Part shown: positions 9,199 through 18,674 of the stretch, piece after piece
Numbering within the stretch: position 1 is the stretch's first letter
Layout of the letters: each line of letters opens with the position of its first letter
Translations under genes and position numbers: made by a program
The notes under the pieces: model-generated
What the model saw: only the letters and a program-made list of their open reading frames with translations
What the model was told of the DNA's origin: nothing
The model's database searches: none
Source: CAWCKS01 sp963796195
GTDB taxonomy: Bacteria > Pseudomonadota > Alphaproteobacteria > Rhizobiales > Xanthobacteraceae
Direction: 5' to 3'
Length of the DNA: 64,000 nt
NCBI GenBank assembly: GCA_963796195.1
Contig: CAWCKS010000014.1
Span: 62,001 to 126,000 of the forward strand

Positions 9199-9227
9199 TT
9201 GACGTCAGCACACTTCGTTGACGTCAG
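9199..9227. repeat. Two TTGACGTCAG repeats, each with a TGACGTCA palindrome, between aspS and maeB
   Basis: TTGACGTCAG occurs at 9199-9208 and again at 9218-9227, a spacing of 19 bases. Each copy contains the perfect 8-bp palindrome TGACGTCA. One copy overlaps the aspS stop codon and both lie in the 49 bases before the maeB start. The arrangement resembles paired operator half-sites on one face of the helix but no regulator is known to me. Confidence 0.5.
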
Positions 9228-10997
9228 TCTTGCGGCAAATTCAGGCGGATGTGAAGCTCTCTCAATTGCTTGAGGCTGACCTCGGATGGCGCGCCCATGA
9301 GCAAATCTTCGGCACGCTGATTCATCGGAAACAGCGCGACCTCGCGGAGATTCGGTCGTACCGCAAAGCAGCATGACAATGCGGTCGATGCCGGCCGCCA
9401 TACCGCCGTGCGGCGGCGCGCCGAACTGGAACGCGCGGTACATGCCGCCGAAGCGCTCGACCACGTCCTGCTCGCCATAGCCGGCAATCTCGAATGCCTT
9501 CACCATCGCATCCGGGCGATGGTTGCGGATGCCACCCGACGCGATCTCGTAGCCGTTGCAGGCGATGTCATACTGAAACGCCTTGATCTCGAGCGGGTCC
9601 TTCGACGTCAGCGCGTCGAGGCCGCCCTGCGGCATCGAGAACGGGTTGTGCGAGAAGTCGATCTTCTTCTCATCCTCGTTGTACTCGAACATCGGGAAGT
9701 CGACGATCCAGGCGAGCTCGAAGCGATCCTTGTCGACGAGACTCAATTCCTCCGCGACCCTGGTGCGCGCAAGCCCCGCGAACTTCCAGAATTTCTGCGG
9801 ATCGCCGGCGACAAAGAAGGCAGCGTCGCCTTCCTTCAAGCCGAGCTGGGTGCGGATCGTTGCCGTCCGTTCGGCGCCAATGTTGTTGGCAAGCGGGCCG
9901 GCGCCCTCCCCGCCCTCGCGCCACATGATGTAGCCGAGGCCGGGCTGCCCTTCGCCCTGCGCCCACGAATTCATGCGGTCGCAGAACGCGCGCGAGCCGC
10001 CGGTCGGTGCCGGAATCGCCCACACGGCGTTCTTGGTGTCTTCGAGCAACCGCGCAAACACCTTGAAGCCGGAGCCTCGGAAATGTTCGGAGACGTTCTG
10101 CATGACGAGCGGATTGCGCAGGTCCGGCTTGTCGGAGCCGTACTTCTGCAGTGCTTGGGCAAATGGAATCCGCGGCCAGTTTTTCGTCACCGGCTTGCCG
10201 TCGGAAAACTCCTCGAACACGCCCGTGATCACTGGCTCAAGGGCGGAAAAAACGTCCTCCTGCTCGACAAAGCTCATCTCGACGTCGAGCTGATAGAACT
10301 CGCCCGGCAGCCGGTCGGCGCGCGGGTCCTCGTCGCGGAAGCACGGCGCGATCTGGAAGTAGCGATCAAAGCCGGACATCATCAAGAGCTGCTTGTACTG
10401 CTGCGGCGCCTGCGGCAGCGCGTAGAATTGTCCGGGATGAATCCGGCTCGGCACCAGGAAGTCGCGCGCGCCTTCTGGCGACGACGCCGTCAGGATCGGC
10501 GTCTGGAATTCGTTGAAACCCTGGTCCTTCATGCGGCGCCGCATCAAATCGATGACGGCGACGCGCCGCATGATGTTCTTGTGCAGGCTCTCGCGCCTGA
10601 GATCGAGGAAGCGATATTTCAGGCGGATGTCTTCGGGATAGTCGGGTTCGGCGAACACCGGCAGCGGCAGCTCGCCGGCGGGACCGAGCACCTCGATCTC
10701 GCTGATGAACACCTCGACCTCGCCGGTCGGAAGCTCCGGATTTTCGGTCCCTCCGGGACGGCGACGCACGCGGCCCTCGAATCGCACCACCCATTCCGCG
10801 CGCAGTTTTTCCGCATCCTTGAACGCCGGCAAATCGGGGTCGGCCACGCACTGGGTCAGCCCGTAGTGGTCGCGCAGGTCGATGAACAGCACGCCGCCAT
10901 GGTCTCTGATGCGGTGGCACCAGCCGGAAACCCGGACGGTCTGGCCGATGTCGCTGGCGCGGAGCGCGCCGCAAGTGTGGGTGCGGTAACGGTGCAT
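9224..10997 (-). CDS. aspS: Aspartyl-tRNA synthetase (one apparent frameshift)
   Basis: This is a bacterial-type class II synthetase that charges tRNA-Asp (often also tRNA-Asn in alphaproteobacteria). It has an OB-fold anticodon domain at about 1-110, motif 2 around 'C-F-R-D-E-D-P-R-A-D-R', the inserted GAD domain, and motif 3 at 'G-I-D-R-I-V-M-L-L'. After 'L-L-C-G-T-T' the frame breaks at about 9354. The adjacent frame supplies the normal C-terminus 'N-L-R-E-V-A-L-F-P-M-N-Q' through to a stop at 9224. One extra base (GG for G) explains this, next to a GATTC site. Without correction, the protein would run 185 residues into maeB. The gene is essential, so a sequencing error is likelier than mutation. 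Confidence 0.93.
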
Positions 10998-11203
10998 GAG
11001 ATTCCAGATATTTTAGGCGCGCGCCGGCAAATCAGTGAACGCACGCGGCGGCTGGGGTTTAGCCGAGGCTTGCCGGGCGGGCAACCGAACCCGGCGCAGG
11101 CGGCGGTTCCCGGCGCTGCGATAGCGAAAAATGCGGGAAAAACAAAGCTGTCGGCCCGCCGGCATGGGGCGACAAGCCCGGCAAGCTGCGTTATTGAGCA
11201 ACC

Positions 11204-12352
11204 ATGGAGCTGATTACCAAGACGCCAGAGCTGACCGCCGCCTGCGAGCGGCTCAGCCGGCACCCCACCATCACCGTCGATACCGAGTTTCTTCGCGAGA
11301 CGACCTATTACCCGTTGCTGTGCGTGGCGCAGTTGGCGAGCCCCGAGGAAGCCGTCGTGGTCGACGCGCTGGCCGACGGTATCGACCTCGCCCCGTTCTT
11401 CAAGCTGATGGCGAACGAGCACGTGCTGAAGGTTTTTCACGCCGCCCGCCAGGACATCGAGATCGTCTGGCACCGCGCCAGCCTGTTGCCGCATCCGATC
11501 TTCGACACCCAGGTGGCGGCGATGGTCCTCGGCTATGGCGAATCGATCGCCTACGACCAGCTGGTCGAGCGCATCACCGGCCATCGGCCGGACAAGTCGC
11601 ACCGCTTCACCGACTGGTCGCGCCGGCCGCTGACCAAGGATCAGGTCGAATATGCCGTCTCCGACGTCACCCACCTGCGCGACGTCTTCAAGGCGCTCGA
11701 CGCCGATCTGAAGAAGCGTGGCCGCAACGACTGGGTCAGCGAGGAAATGGAGGTGCTCACCTCGCCGCGTACCTACGATATCGATCCGTCGCGCGCCTGG
11801 GAGCGGCTCAAGACCCGGGTCCGCAAGCCAAAGGATCTTGCGGTGCTGATGGAAGTCGCAGCCTGGCGCGAGCGCGAGGCGCAGAGCCGCGACGTGCCGC
11901 GCTCGCGCGTGCTCAAGGACGACGCGGTCGGCGATATCGCAACCCATGCGCCGAACACGATCGAGAAGCTCGCCCATCTGCGCTCGATGCCGAAGGGGTT
12001 CGAGCGTTCGAAATGGGGTGCCGAAATCATCGAGGCGGTGCAGCGCGGGTTGGCGCGCGATCCGCACACCCTGCCGAAGCTCGAACGCTCGCGCAACAAC
12101 GCCAATGTCTCGGCGACGATCGAACTGCTCAAGGTGCTGTTGCGGATGACCGCGGAAAAGCACAGCGTCGCGGCCAAGGTGATCGCCACCGTCGACGAAC
12201 TCGAGCAGATCGCATCAGACGACCATGCCGACGTGCCGGCGCTGCACGGCTGGCGCCGCGAGCTGTTCGGCGAAGCGGCACTGGCATTGAAGCACGGCAA
12301 GCTCGCGCTCGCGGTTGAGCGCGGCCGCGTGGTCGGCGTGCAGCGGGGTTAG
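11204..12352 (+). CDS. rnd: Ribonuclease D
   Basis: The 382-residue protein matches RNase D in length and layout. The DEDD 3'-5' exonuclease domain occupies about 1-170 with Asp26 and Glu28 (T-V-D-T-E-F), Asp84 (A-R-Q-D-I-E) and the 'Y-A-V-S-D-V-T-H-L' motif. An HRDC helical domain follows at about 205-290. It trims 3' ends of tRNA precursors and other structured RNAs. It is divergent from aspS, with a 206-base upstream region, and convergent with ppx, overlapping its stop by four bases. Confidence 0.93.
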   Translation: MELITKTPELTAACERLSRHPTITVDTEFLRETTYYPLLCVAQLASPEEAVVVDALADGIDLAPFFKLMANEHVLKVFHAARQDIEIVWHRASLLPHPIFDTQVAAMVLGYGESIAYDQLVERITGHRPDKSHRFTDWSRRPLTKDQVEYAVSDVTHLRDVFKALDADLKKRGRNDWVSEEMEVLTSPRTYDIDPSRAWERLKTRVRKPKDLAVLMEVAAWREREAQSRDVPRSRVLKDDAVGDIATHAPNTIEKLAHLRSMPKGFERSKWGAEIIEAVQRGLARDPHTLPKLERSRNNANVSATIELLKVLLRMTAEKHSVAAKVIATVDELEQIASDDHADVPALHGWRRELFGEAALALKHGKLALAVERGRVVGVQRG

Positions 12353-13953
12353 TTGCGCTTCTCGATCGACGACGAGCGGCCGACCAGCCGCGCCAGCTGG
12401 CGGAAGCGGCTGGCGACGCGGTCGCCGGCAAGCGCCGCCACGCGTGGCTTGAACACTAGCGTCAGCTTGCGACCGCGGCTCTTGAACTGCGTCGCATTCA
12501 GCACGCCCGGCTGCGCCGCCGAGATCAGATGCGCGACGCGGATCGTCGAGCCAAGGATTTGCGCCCAGCCCAGTAGGATGCGCGGGATCAGCTCGCCGAC
12601 CTTCGGCGAAAAGCCCTCGTCGCCGAGGCCGGCGTAGCGGTAGTAAACGGTGAGCCCGAGGAAGGCACGGCCCTCGTGGGTGATCGCGCCAAAATTGCCG
12701 TTGGCGATCAGGTTCAGCGATTGCTCGCCGCGATAGTCGGGGTGGGCGCGCCAGCCGATGTCGGCCATCAGGCAGGCGGCATGGCGCAGCCGCTTCTCCT
12801 CCGGCGTCTCGATCAGGCGGGCTGCGCGAATGAAGCGATCGGTCCAGTCGAACAGCTCTTCGGCATGGCGCGGCGAGCGCGACCGCAGCACGTTCAGGTC
12901 CTGCGCCGCCGCAAGCAAGCCGTCCTTACGCTGCTCCTTGATCGACAGCTTCGAGTACAAGAGGCCCTCGCGGACGCCGAAGGTCGAGATCGTGATCGTC
13001 TTCGGCTTCATGACGCGAATGACGTATTCGAGCACGAGCGCCGCGTAAGCGAGCAGCGGTCGCCGCGCGTCGGACACCGCTTCGATGTCGGGCACCGCGC
13101 CCAGAGGCGCCTGCCGCTTCAACCGTTGCGCAAAGGCGAGCGCCTCGTCGGCCGGAATGGAGTAGCCGTGCATGACATGCAGCGGATAGCCAGTCTGCGA
13201 GATGTGCAGCCGCGCCAGCGAGCGCCAAGTGCCGCCGACCGCGTAGAACGTGCGGCCGCGGCCGCGCTTCAGCCAGCGCATCTCCTCGAGCTGCTCGCGC
13301 ACGATGCGCTCGGCGCGCTTGATCGATTTCTTCGACAGGTCCTGCAGCGCGAGGCCGCCGAGCGGCAGGCTGATGCCGCGTCCCGCACGATGGCCCTTCA
13401 CATCGATCAATTCGAGCGAGCCGCCGCCGAGATCGCCGACGATGCCGTCGGGCTGGTGAATGCCCGAGATCACCCCGAGCGCCGACAGCTTTGCTTCGCG
13501 GGTGCCCGAGAGAATCTCGATCTTCAGCCCGACCACCCGTTCGGCGCGCGCGATGAAGTCGGGTCCATTGGTGGCATCACGACAGGCTGCGGTCGCAACC
13601 ACGAAGGTGCGGCCAACATGCATCACGTGGCACAGCGCGCGAAACCGTCTCAGCGCCGACAGCGCGCGGACGATCGCGTCTTCCGGGAGCAGACCGGTAC
13701 TCTGCACCTCGCGACCAAGACCGCAGAGAATCTTTTCGTTGAAGACCGGCGTGATCGAGCGCGTCAGCGCCTCGTACACGACAAGACGCACCGAGTTGGA
13801 GCCGATGTCGATGACGGCGACGGCAGGTCCGTCACGCCGCGAGGCGTGCGACAGCCGGCTCTCCCTCAAGCGCTCGAGCTTGCGGTTACGATTATTGACG
13901 TTCCGAACGGCGCGTGAGGCGGCGCGGCGAGGATTCCTTGAGCGACTTACCAC
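12349..13953 (-). CDS. ppx: Exopolyphosphatase / Ppx-GppA phosphatase
   Basis: This 534-residue protein of the ASKHA-fold Ppx/GppA family has 'V-A-V-I-D-I-G-S-N-S-V-R-L-V' near residue 45 and 'V-G-D-L-G-G-G-S-L-E-L' near residue 170, the two phosphate-binding loops. The long C-terminal half is helical, as in the rhizobial Ppx proteins. It hydrolyses polyphosphate from the end or pppGpp to ppGpp. The start is a GTG at 13953, overlapping the end of ppk by about 62 bases, so the two are probably translated together. The first 40 residues are very Arg-rich; a shorter start is possible but no ATG or GTG follows nearby. Confidence 0.9.
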   Translation of the reverse strand: MVSRSRNPRRAASRAVRNVNNRNRKLERLRESRLSHASRRDGPAVAVIDIGSNSVRLVVYEALTRSITPVFNEKILCGLGREVQSTGLLPEDAIVRALSALRRFRALCHVMHVGRTFVVATAACRDATNGPDFIARAERVVGLKIEILSGTREAKLSALGVISGIHQPDGIVGDLGGGSLELIDVKGHRAGRGISLPLGGLALQDLSKKSIKRAERIVREQLEEMRWLKRGRGRTFYAVGGTWRSLARLHISQTGYPLHVMHGYSIPADEALAFAQRLKRQAPLGAVPDIEAVSDARRPLLAYAALVLEYVIRVMKPKTITISTFGVREGLLYSKLSIKEQRKDGLLAAAQDLNVLRSRSPRHAEELFDWTDRFIRAARLIETPEEKRLRHAACLMADIGWRAHPDYRGEQSLNLIANGNFGAITHEGRAFLGLTVYYRYAGLGDEGFSPKVGELIPRILLGWAQILGSTIRVAHLISAAQPGVLNATQFKSRGRKLTLVFKPRVAALAGDRVASRFRQLARLVGRSSSIEKRN

Positions 13954-16152
13954 GGCCTGACAAACTCGGATTCGTCATGAAGTAATTGTGGGCGTTGAAT
14001 GATTCTTCGCCTTTCGCGGCCTTAATACGCGTTGACGATCCGTCCGGCAACAACTGCCAGCTCTGCTCATTGTCTTTCAGGTTCGCGACCATGATCTGTT
14101 CGAGAACCTGTTGATGCACGGTCGGATTTTGCAGGGGACACAGCGCCTCGACGCGACGGTCGAGGTTGCGCGGCATCATGTCGGCGGATGAGATATATAC
14201 CACGGCCTTCGGCGACGGCAGGCCGTGACCCATACCAAAGCAGTAGATGCGGCCGTGCTCGAGGAAGCGGCCGATGATCGATTTGACGCGGATGTTGTCG
14301 GACAGCCCGGGCACGCCCGGCCGCAGGCAGCAGATGCCGCGCACCACGAGCTCGATCGAGACGCCGGCCTGCGAGGCCGCGTAGAGCGCATCGATGATAT
14401 CGGGATCGACCAGCGAGTTCATCTTCATCCAGATCACCGCTGGCTTGCCATGCTTGGCATAGTCGATCTCGTCGGCGATGTGCTCGAGGATGCGCTTGCG
14501 CAAGGTCAGCGGCGACACCGCCATCTTCTCGATGTCGATCGGCTCGGCATAGCCGGTGATGTAGTTGAAGATGCGCGCGGTGTCGCGGGCGATCACCGGG
14601 TCCGAGGTGAAGTACGACAGGTCGGTATAGATGCGCGCGGTCACCGGGTGATAGTTGCCGGTGCCGACATGGACGTAGGAGGCTAGGTTCTGCCCTTCCC
14701 GGCGCAGCACCAGCGACAGCTTGGCGTGGGTCTTCAGATCGATGAAGCCGTAGACCACCTGGACGCCGGCGCGCTCCATGTCGCGCGCCCAGCGGATGTT
14801 GGCCTCTTCGTCGAACCGCGCCTTCAACTCGACCAGCGCGGTGACCGACTTGCCGGCCTCGGCGGCTTCCGCCAGCGCCTTGACGATCGGCGAATTGTTC
14901 GAGGTGCGGTACAGCGTCTGCTTGATCGCGACCACTTCCGGATCGCGCGCGGCCTGCTGCAGGAACTGCACCACGACGTCGAACGATTCATACGGATGGT
15001 GGACGATCAAATCCTTCTGGCGGATCGCCGCAAACACGTCGCCGCCATGGTCACGGACCCGCTCCGGGTGGCGCGGCACATAAGGCGTGAATTCGAGATC
15101 GGGCCGGTCCAGTCGCGTCAACTGCGACAGCTCGTTGAGGGCCAGCACGCCGTCGACCAGGAAGATCTCGTCATCGCTGGTGCTGAGCGCCTGCTGCACG
15201 AAGTTGCGCAGCGCTTCCGGCATCGCCGCCTCGATTTCGAGCCGGATCACGCTGCCGCGGCGGCGGCGCTTCAGCGCGGTCTCGAACAGGCGAACGAGAT
15301 CTTCGGCCTCTTCCTCGATTTCCAGTTCGGAGTCGCGGATGATGCGGAAGGCGCCCTGCCCCTTCACGACGTAGCCCGGAAAAGCCGGCCGATGAACAGG
15401 CTGGTCGCCTGCTCCAGCGTCATCAGGCGGATCGCGCCGTCGGCGCCCGCCGGCAGGCGGATGAAACGGTCGATCTTGCCGGGCATGCGGATCAAGGCGT
15501 TCATCGCGCGGCCATCGGAGGTGCGCGACAAATGCAGTGCGATCGAAAAGCCGAGGCTCGGAATGAACGGAAACGGATGCGCGGGATCGATCGCGAGCGG
15601 CGTCAGCAGCGGAAAGATGTTGTGCAGGAAATGATCTTCGATCCAGCTGCGCTCAGCCTTGGTGACTTCCTTGGCGTCGACCATGGCCATTCCGTTGGCC
15701 TGCAAGGTTTCGCGCAGATCACGCCAGATTTCCTGCTGGTCGCGGGCAAGCTGTGAGACTGCCTCGTTGATCCGCACCAGCTGCTCGGCCGGCGTCAGCC
15801 CGTCAGGGCTGCGCTCGACGATGCCTTCGCGAACCTGCGCGCGCAGGCCGGCGACGCGGACCATGAAGAACTCATCAAGGTTATTCGCGGAAATCGACAG
15901 GAATCGGACGCGCTCCAGCGCGGGATGGCTGGTGTTGACACTTTCCTCGAGCACACGGCGGTTGAAATGCAGCCAGCTGAGCTCGCGGTTGATAAATCGA
16001 TCCGGCCCGATCTCGGCCACCGACAAAGCTGCGGTCGCTTCGATTTTCTCTTCCAGAACAGTGGCTTGCACGTCGTCCATCAGGCGGCCGATCAGTTTGT
16101 CTTGACGCTGTCGCTCGCAGCGCGGCGGGAGCTTCGCCCGCACCGGCGACAT
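13892..16152 (-). CDS. ppk: Polyphosphate kinase 1 (one apparent frameshift)
   Basis: PPK1 polymerises ATP gamma-phosphate into polyphosphate. The N-terminal part (N, H1 domains, 'F-I-N-R-E-L-S-W-L-x-F-N-R-R-V-L') reads from 16152. After 'F-I-G-R-L-F' the frame breaks at about 15378, and the remainder resumes in the neighbouring frame with 'K-G-Q-G-A-F-R'. It runs through the autophosphorylated-histidine region 'H-V-G-T-G-N-Y-H-P' to the stop at 13892. Restoring one G in a GG run gives the expected 'L-F-P-G-Y-V-V-K-G' and a protein of 753 residues, normal for PPK1. This is most likely a sequencing deletion. Confidence 0.92.
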
Positions 16153-16276
16153 TTCAATGACATGATGGGCCGGACGGTTGCGCCGTCAAGGCTTGGAACC
16201 TCATTTGGGTCGGCCGTTCAATCGATTCGGTTCGCAAGCGCGAAACGAAATTCCGTCCGGGCTGGGAGGGCAAATC

Positions 16277-16681
16277 ATGCCTCATGACGAGAAAACCGCC
16301 GAGCGCATCCGGCGCGTGCTGAGCGGACGGCGCGACATCGTCGAGAAAAAGATGATGGGCGGGCTCGCCTTCACGTTTCGGGGCGGCATGTGCTGCTACC
16401 TCTCGCGCAAAGGCTACTTCCTGCTCCGCGTCACCCCTGAGGTGCGCGAGCAGACGCTGGCGATGGCCCACGTCAAGCCGACCGACTTTGCCGGCCGGCG
16501 CATGTCGGGCTTTGTCATCGTCGAACCTGATGGCTTGCGGACCGAGGCTGCGCTCGCGAAATGGCTCGAGCGCGGTATCGCCAACGCGCTGGCGACGAAA
16601 ACCAGCAAGCCGGCGAAGAAGACCGCCGCGAAGAAAGCTCCGGCTAAAAAGCGCGCGGCGAAGGCGGCGGCGCGCCGCTGA
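16277..16681 (+). CDS. TfoX N-terminal domain-like protein with Lys/Ala-rich tail
   Basis: The 134-residue product has a TfoX/Sxy-N-like fold signature: 'R-I-R-R-V-L', 'V-E-K-K-M-M-G-G-L-A-F', 'G-G-M-C-C' and a 'R-P-M-x-G-F/ R-R-M-S-G-F-V' segment. After about residue 108 comes a tail of Lys-Ala-Pro repeats (P-A-K-K-T-A, A-K-K-A-P-A-K-K) like a histone H1 C-terminus, which would bind nucleic acid non-specifically. The ATG at 16277 follows GGGAGGG. The function of stand-alone TfoX-N proteins is unknown. It lies between divergent ppk and convergent hdaA. Confidence 0.78.
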   Translation: MPHDEKTAERIRRVLSGRRDIVEKKMMGGLAFTFRGGMCCYLSRKGYFLLRVTPEVREQTLAMAHVKPTDFAGRRMSGFVIVEPDGLRTEAALAKWLERGIANALATKTSKPAKKTAAKKAPAKKRAAKAAARR

Positions 16682-16696
16682 CAACGCAACGCGCGC

Positions 16697-17395
16697 TCAC
16701 GCCTCCCCGTCGCGCAACACTTCGGCGGCGAGCGCCCGCGTAATGGGGCGGCCGCGGCGCAGCGCCTCGGCGTCAAGCTGCTCGACGGCGCGGCGCGCCG
16801 CCACGAACGAGCGCTCGATGCGCGGCAACAGGTAGCTCACGACGCTTTCGTCGACGACCAGTTGCCGATCGGCGCAGAATTTGACAATCAGCGCACGCAA
16901 TAGCTGATCGTCCGGCGGCTCGAACTGCACGACCGGTACGGCGCGCAGCCGCGAGGCGAGATCCTTGATCTGCAGCGTCCAGCCCGCAGGCTGGGTGCGC
17001 GCGGTCAACAGCAAGGCGGCATCCTGTTCGCGGGCAAGGTTGAGCAGGTGAAACAGCGCCGGCTGATCGACGATCGCAGGATCAATGTCCTCGACCACCA
17101 GCGCCCCGGTCGCGAGCGCGTCCGGCACGGTTTCGATCGCAAGATTTCGCGCGGCGATCGCGCGCGCACCCGATCGCTCGGCCCAGATCGATGCCAGGTG
17201 GCTCTTGCCCGCGCCGGCGTCACCGACCAGCATCACGACGGAATTTGGCCAGTCCGGCCAGGCATCGACCAGCGCCAGCGCCGCGGCATTGCCAGGGCCG
17301 GCAAGAAAATCATCGCGCGCAAAGCTTTCGGCGTGCGGCAACGTCAAGGCAAGCTGGCGCGGTTGCGCGCGGATTGTCACGTCATTCGAACTCAC
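16697..17395 (-). CDS. hdaA: DnaA-related regulator HdaA (Hda family AAA+ protein)
   Basis: The 232-residue protein is a DnaA-domain III homologue without the DNA-binding domain, the layout of Hda. A clamp-binding-like motif Q-L-A-L-T-L-P lies at residues 14-20. The P-loop G-D-A-G-A-G-K-S is at 58-65 and a Walker B-like 'L-V-V-E-D-I-D' near 100. Hda with the DNA-clamp stimulates ATP hydrolysis by DnaA and so limits re-initiation; in Caulobacter the homologue is HdaA. In this window it is followed by a Nudix gene and pgsA upstream on the same strand, a common order in this group. Confidence 0.85.
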   Translation of the reverse strand: MSSNDVTIRAQPRQLALTLPHAESFARDDFLAGPGNAAALALVDAWPDWPNSVVMLVGDAGAGKSHLASIWAERSGARAIAARNLAIETVPDALATGALVVEDIDPAIVDQPALFHLLNLAREQDAALLLTARTQPAGWTLQIKDLASRLRAVPVVQFEPPDDQLLRALIVKFCADRQLVVDESVVSYLLPRIERSFVAARRAVEQLDAEALRRGRPITRALAAEVLRDGEA

Positions 17396-17436
17396 TCAAC
17401 ACTTCGACCGGGTCACCTTGAGCTTCTACCACATCC

Positions 17437-17961
17437 TCAGCGCGTCGGGCACGACTGCACGAAGCTCAAGCCCATGAACAGCTTTAGATCGATCATGCGG
17501 CCCTCGCGCTCGCGCGCCTTCAGCCATTCCGGCAGTTCGGCGAGATCGACCAGGTGCACCTTGATGTCCTCGTCGGCATCGAGACGCTGCGCGCCTTTCT
17601 TCGTGACGCCATCGGCCACAAAGATCGCCATCACCTCGTTGGTGGCGCCCGGCGAGATCGGTCCGCGCGCCATTTCCCTGACCGAGGTAGCCGTATAACC
17701 GGTCTCCTCTTCCAGCTCGCGGATCGCGGCTTGGCTCTCGCTCTCCTGCTGCGAAGAACCATCGGCGGTATCGACCAGCCCCGCCGGCAGGCCGATCACC
17801 TGGCAGTTGACCGAGCGGCGCAGCTGCTCGACCAGAATCAGCTTGCCGTCAGTGACCGCGACAATGATCACGATGCCGGAGCTGTTCGGCCGTGACACGA
17901 ACTCCCAGCCGTCGCGGTCGATCAGATGAAGAAATCGTCCGGCGTGCAGAACGCGATCCAT
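17437..17961 (-). CDS. Nudix hydrolase
   Basis: The 174-residue protein contains a Nudix box around residues 75-97: 'G-L-x-D' then a slightly long acidic insert and 'R-E-L-E-E-E-T-G-Y'. Nudix enzymes cleave nucleoside diphosphates linked to another group; ADP-ribose-type substrates are typical for proteins with this 'G-P-I-S-P-G-x-x-x-E' downstream element, which is present near residue 110. The ATG at 17961 overlaps the end of pgsA, suggesting translational coupling; a longer frame back to 18006 would extend further into pgsA and is less likely. Confidence 0.85.
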   Translation of the reverse strand: MDRVLHAGRFLHLIDRDGWEFVSRPNSSGIVIIVAVTDGKLILVEQLRRSVNCQVIGLPAGLVDTADGSSQQESESQAAIRELEEETGYTATSVREMARGPISPGATNEVMAIFVADGVTKKGAQRLDADEDIKVHLVDLAELPEWLKAREREGRMIDLKLFMGLSFVQSCPTR

Positions 17962-17969
17962 GTACTCAG

Positions 17970-18512
17970 CTACCCCGGTTCGAGTTCGCTCATATGGCGA
18001 ACCCACTCCACCAGATAAGCGCCAACCGAGGCAAGCGTGGTCGCAGTCACCACCACCTTCAGGATCGTATCGAGCGGCGCCAGCACGAGACCGAAGCCGA
18101 GCGTCGCCAGCGCGAGCGCCGCATAGGTGACCTGAACCAGGGTGTTGACCTTCGAGATCATCAGCGGCTTCATCGGGATCGGCCGATCGAGCAGCCAGGA
18201 CACAATGACCGCGCCGATGATGATGATGTCGCGCGACACCACGAGGATCACGAGCCAGCGTGGCAGGTCGGCCGAGATGCCGAGCGCAACATAGATCGAG
18301 ACCAGCAGTGCCTTATCAGCGAGCGGATCGAGCAGCGCGCCCATTTCGCTTTGCATGTGGAACCGCTTGGCGAGAAAGCCATCGACAGCATCACTGATGC
18401 CGGCGATCACGAACAACACGAAAGCCGCCGCCATTTGCCCGGAGGTAATGGCCCAGACGATGACCGGCACAAGCAAAATGCGGCCGAGCGTAATCAGGTT
18501 CGGAATATTCAC
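17970..18512 (-). CDS. pgsA: CDP-diacylglycerol-glycerol-3-phosphate 3-phosphatidyltransferase
   Basis: This roughly 180-residue integral membrane protein of the CDP-alcohol phosphatidyltransferase family has the catalytic motif D-G-x2-A-(K-R)-x8-G-x3-D-x3-D seen in 'D-A-V-D-G-F-L-A-K-R' through 'G-A-L-L-D-P-L-A-D-K' near residues 40-65, plus several hydrophobic helices. It makes phosphatidylglycerophosphate, the first step to phosphatidylglycerol and cardiolipin. I prefer the GTG at 18512, which gives the usual start 'N-I-P-N-L-I-T-L-G-R'. A TTG 39 bases upstream (18551) is the longer alternative. Confidence 0.88.
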   Translation of the reverse strand: MNIPNLITLGRILLVPVIVWAITSGQMAAAFVLFVIAGISDAVDGFLAKRFHMQSEMGALLDPLADKALLVSIYVALGISADLPRWLVILVVSRDIIIIGAVIVSWLLDRPIPMKPLMISKVNTLVQVTYAALALATLGFGLVLAPLDTILKVVVTATTLASVGAYLVEWVRHMSELEPG

Positions 18513-18674
18513 GTCAGGGTCCCGGCATGCCGGACCGGCGGCTCCGCCCAAGCGGGAAGCAGAAGGAAGCGCGCATTCCGACCTTGTCTACATAGTATGT
18601 TTGGATAGGTCGCGCGAGCCATTGCATCCGGCCCAAATCCTGCGTAACGAGCGGCAAGAACTACGGGAATTGGC

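Noticed and set aside
8982..9350. C-terminal extension of AspRS into maeB
   Set aside because: It is the result of the frameshift at about 9354; the normal AspRS C-terminus is in the neighbouring frame.
9408..11213. 601-codon open frame on the plus strand
   Set aside because: It is wholly antisense to aspS, whose conserved motifs are clear; GC-rich genes produce long antisense frames.
15364..15400. Programmed frameshift in ppk (or in the other broken genes)
   Set aside because: No slippery heptamer or common structure was seen, and the number and variety of the breaks point to sequencing errors.
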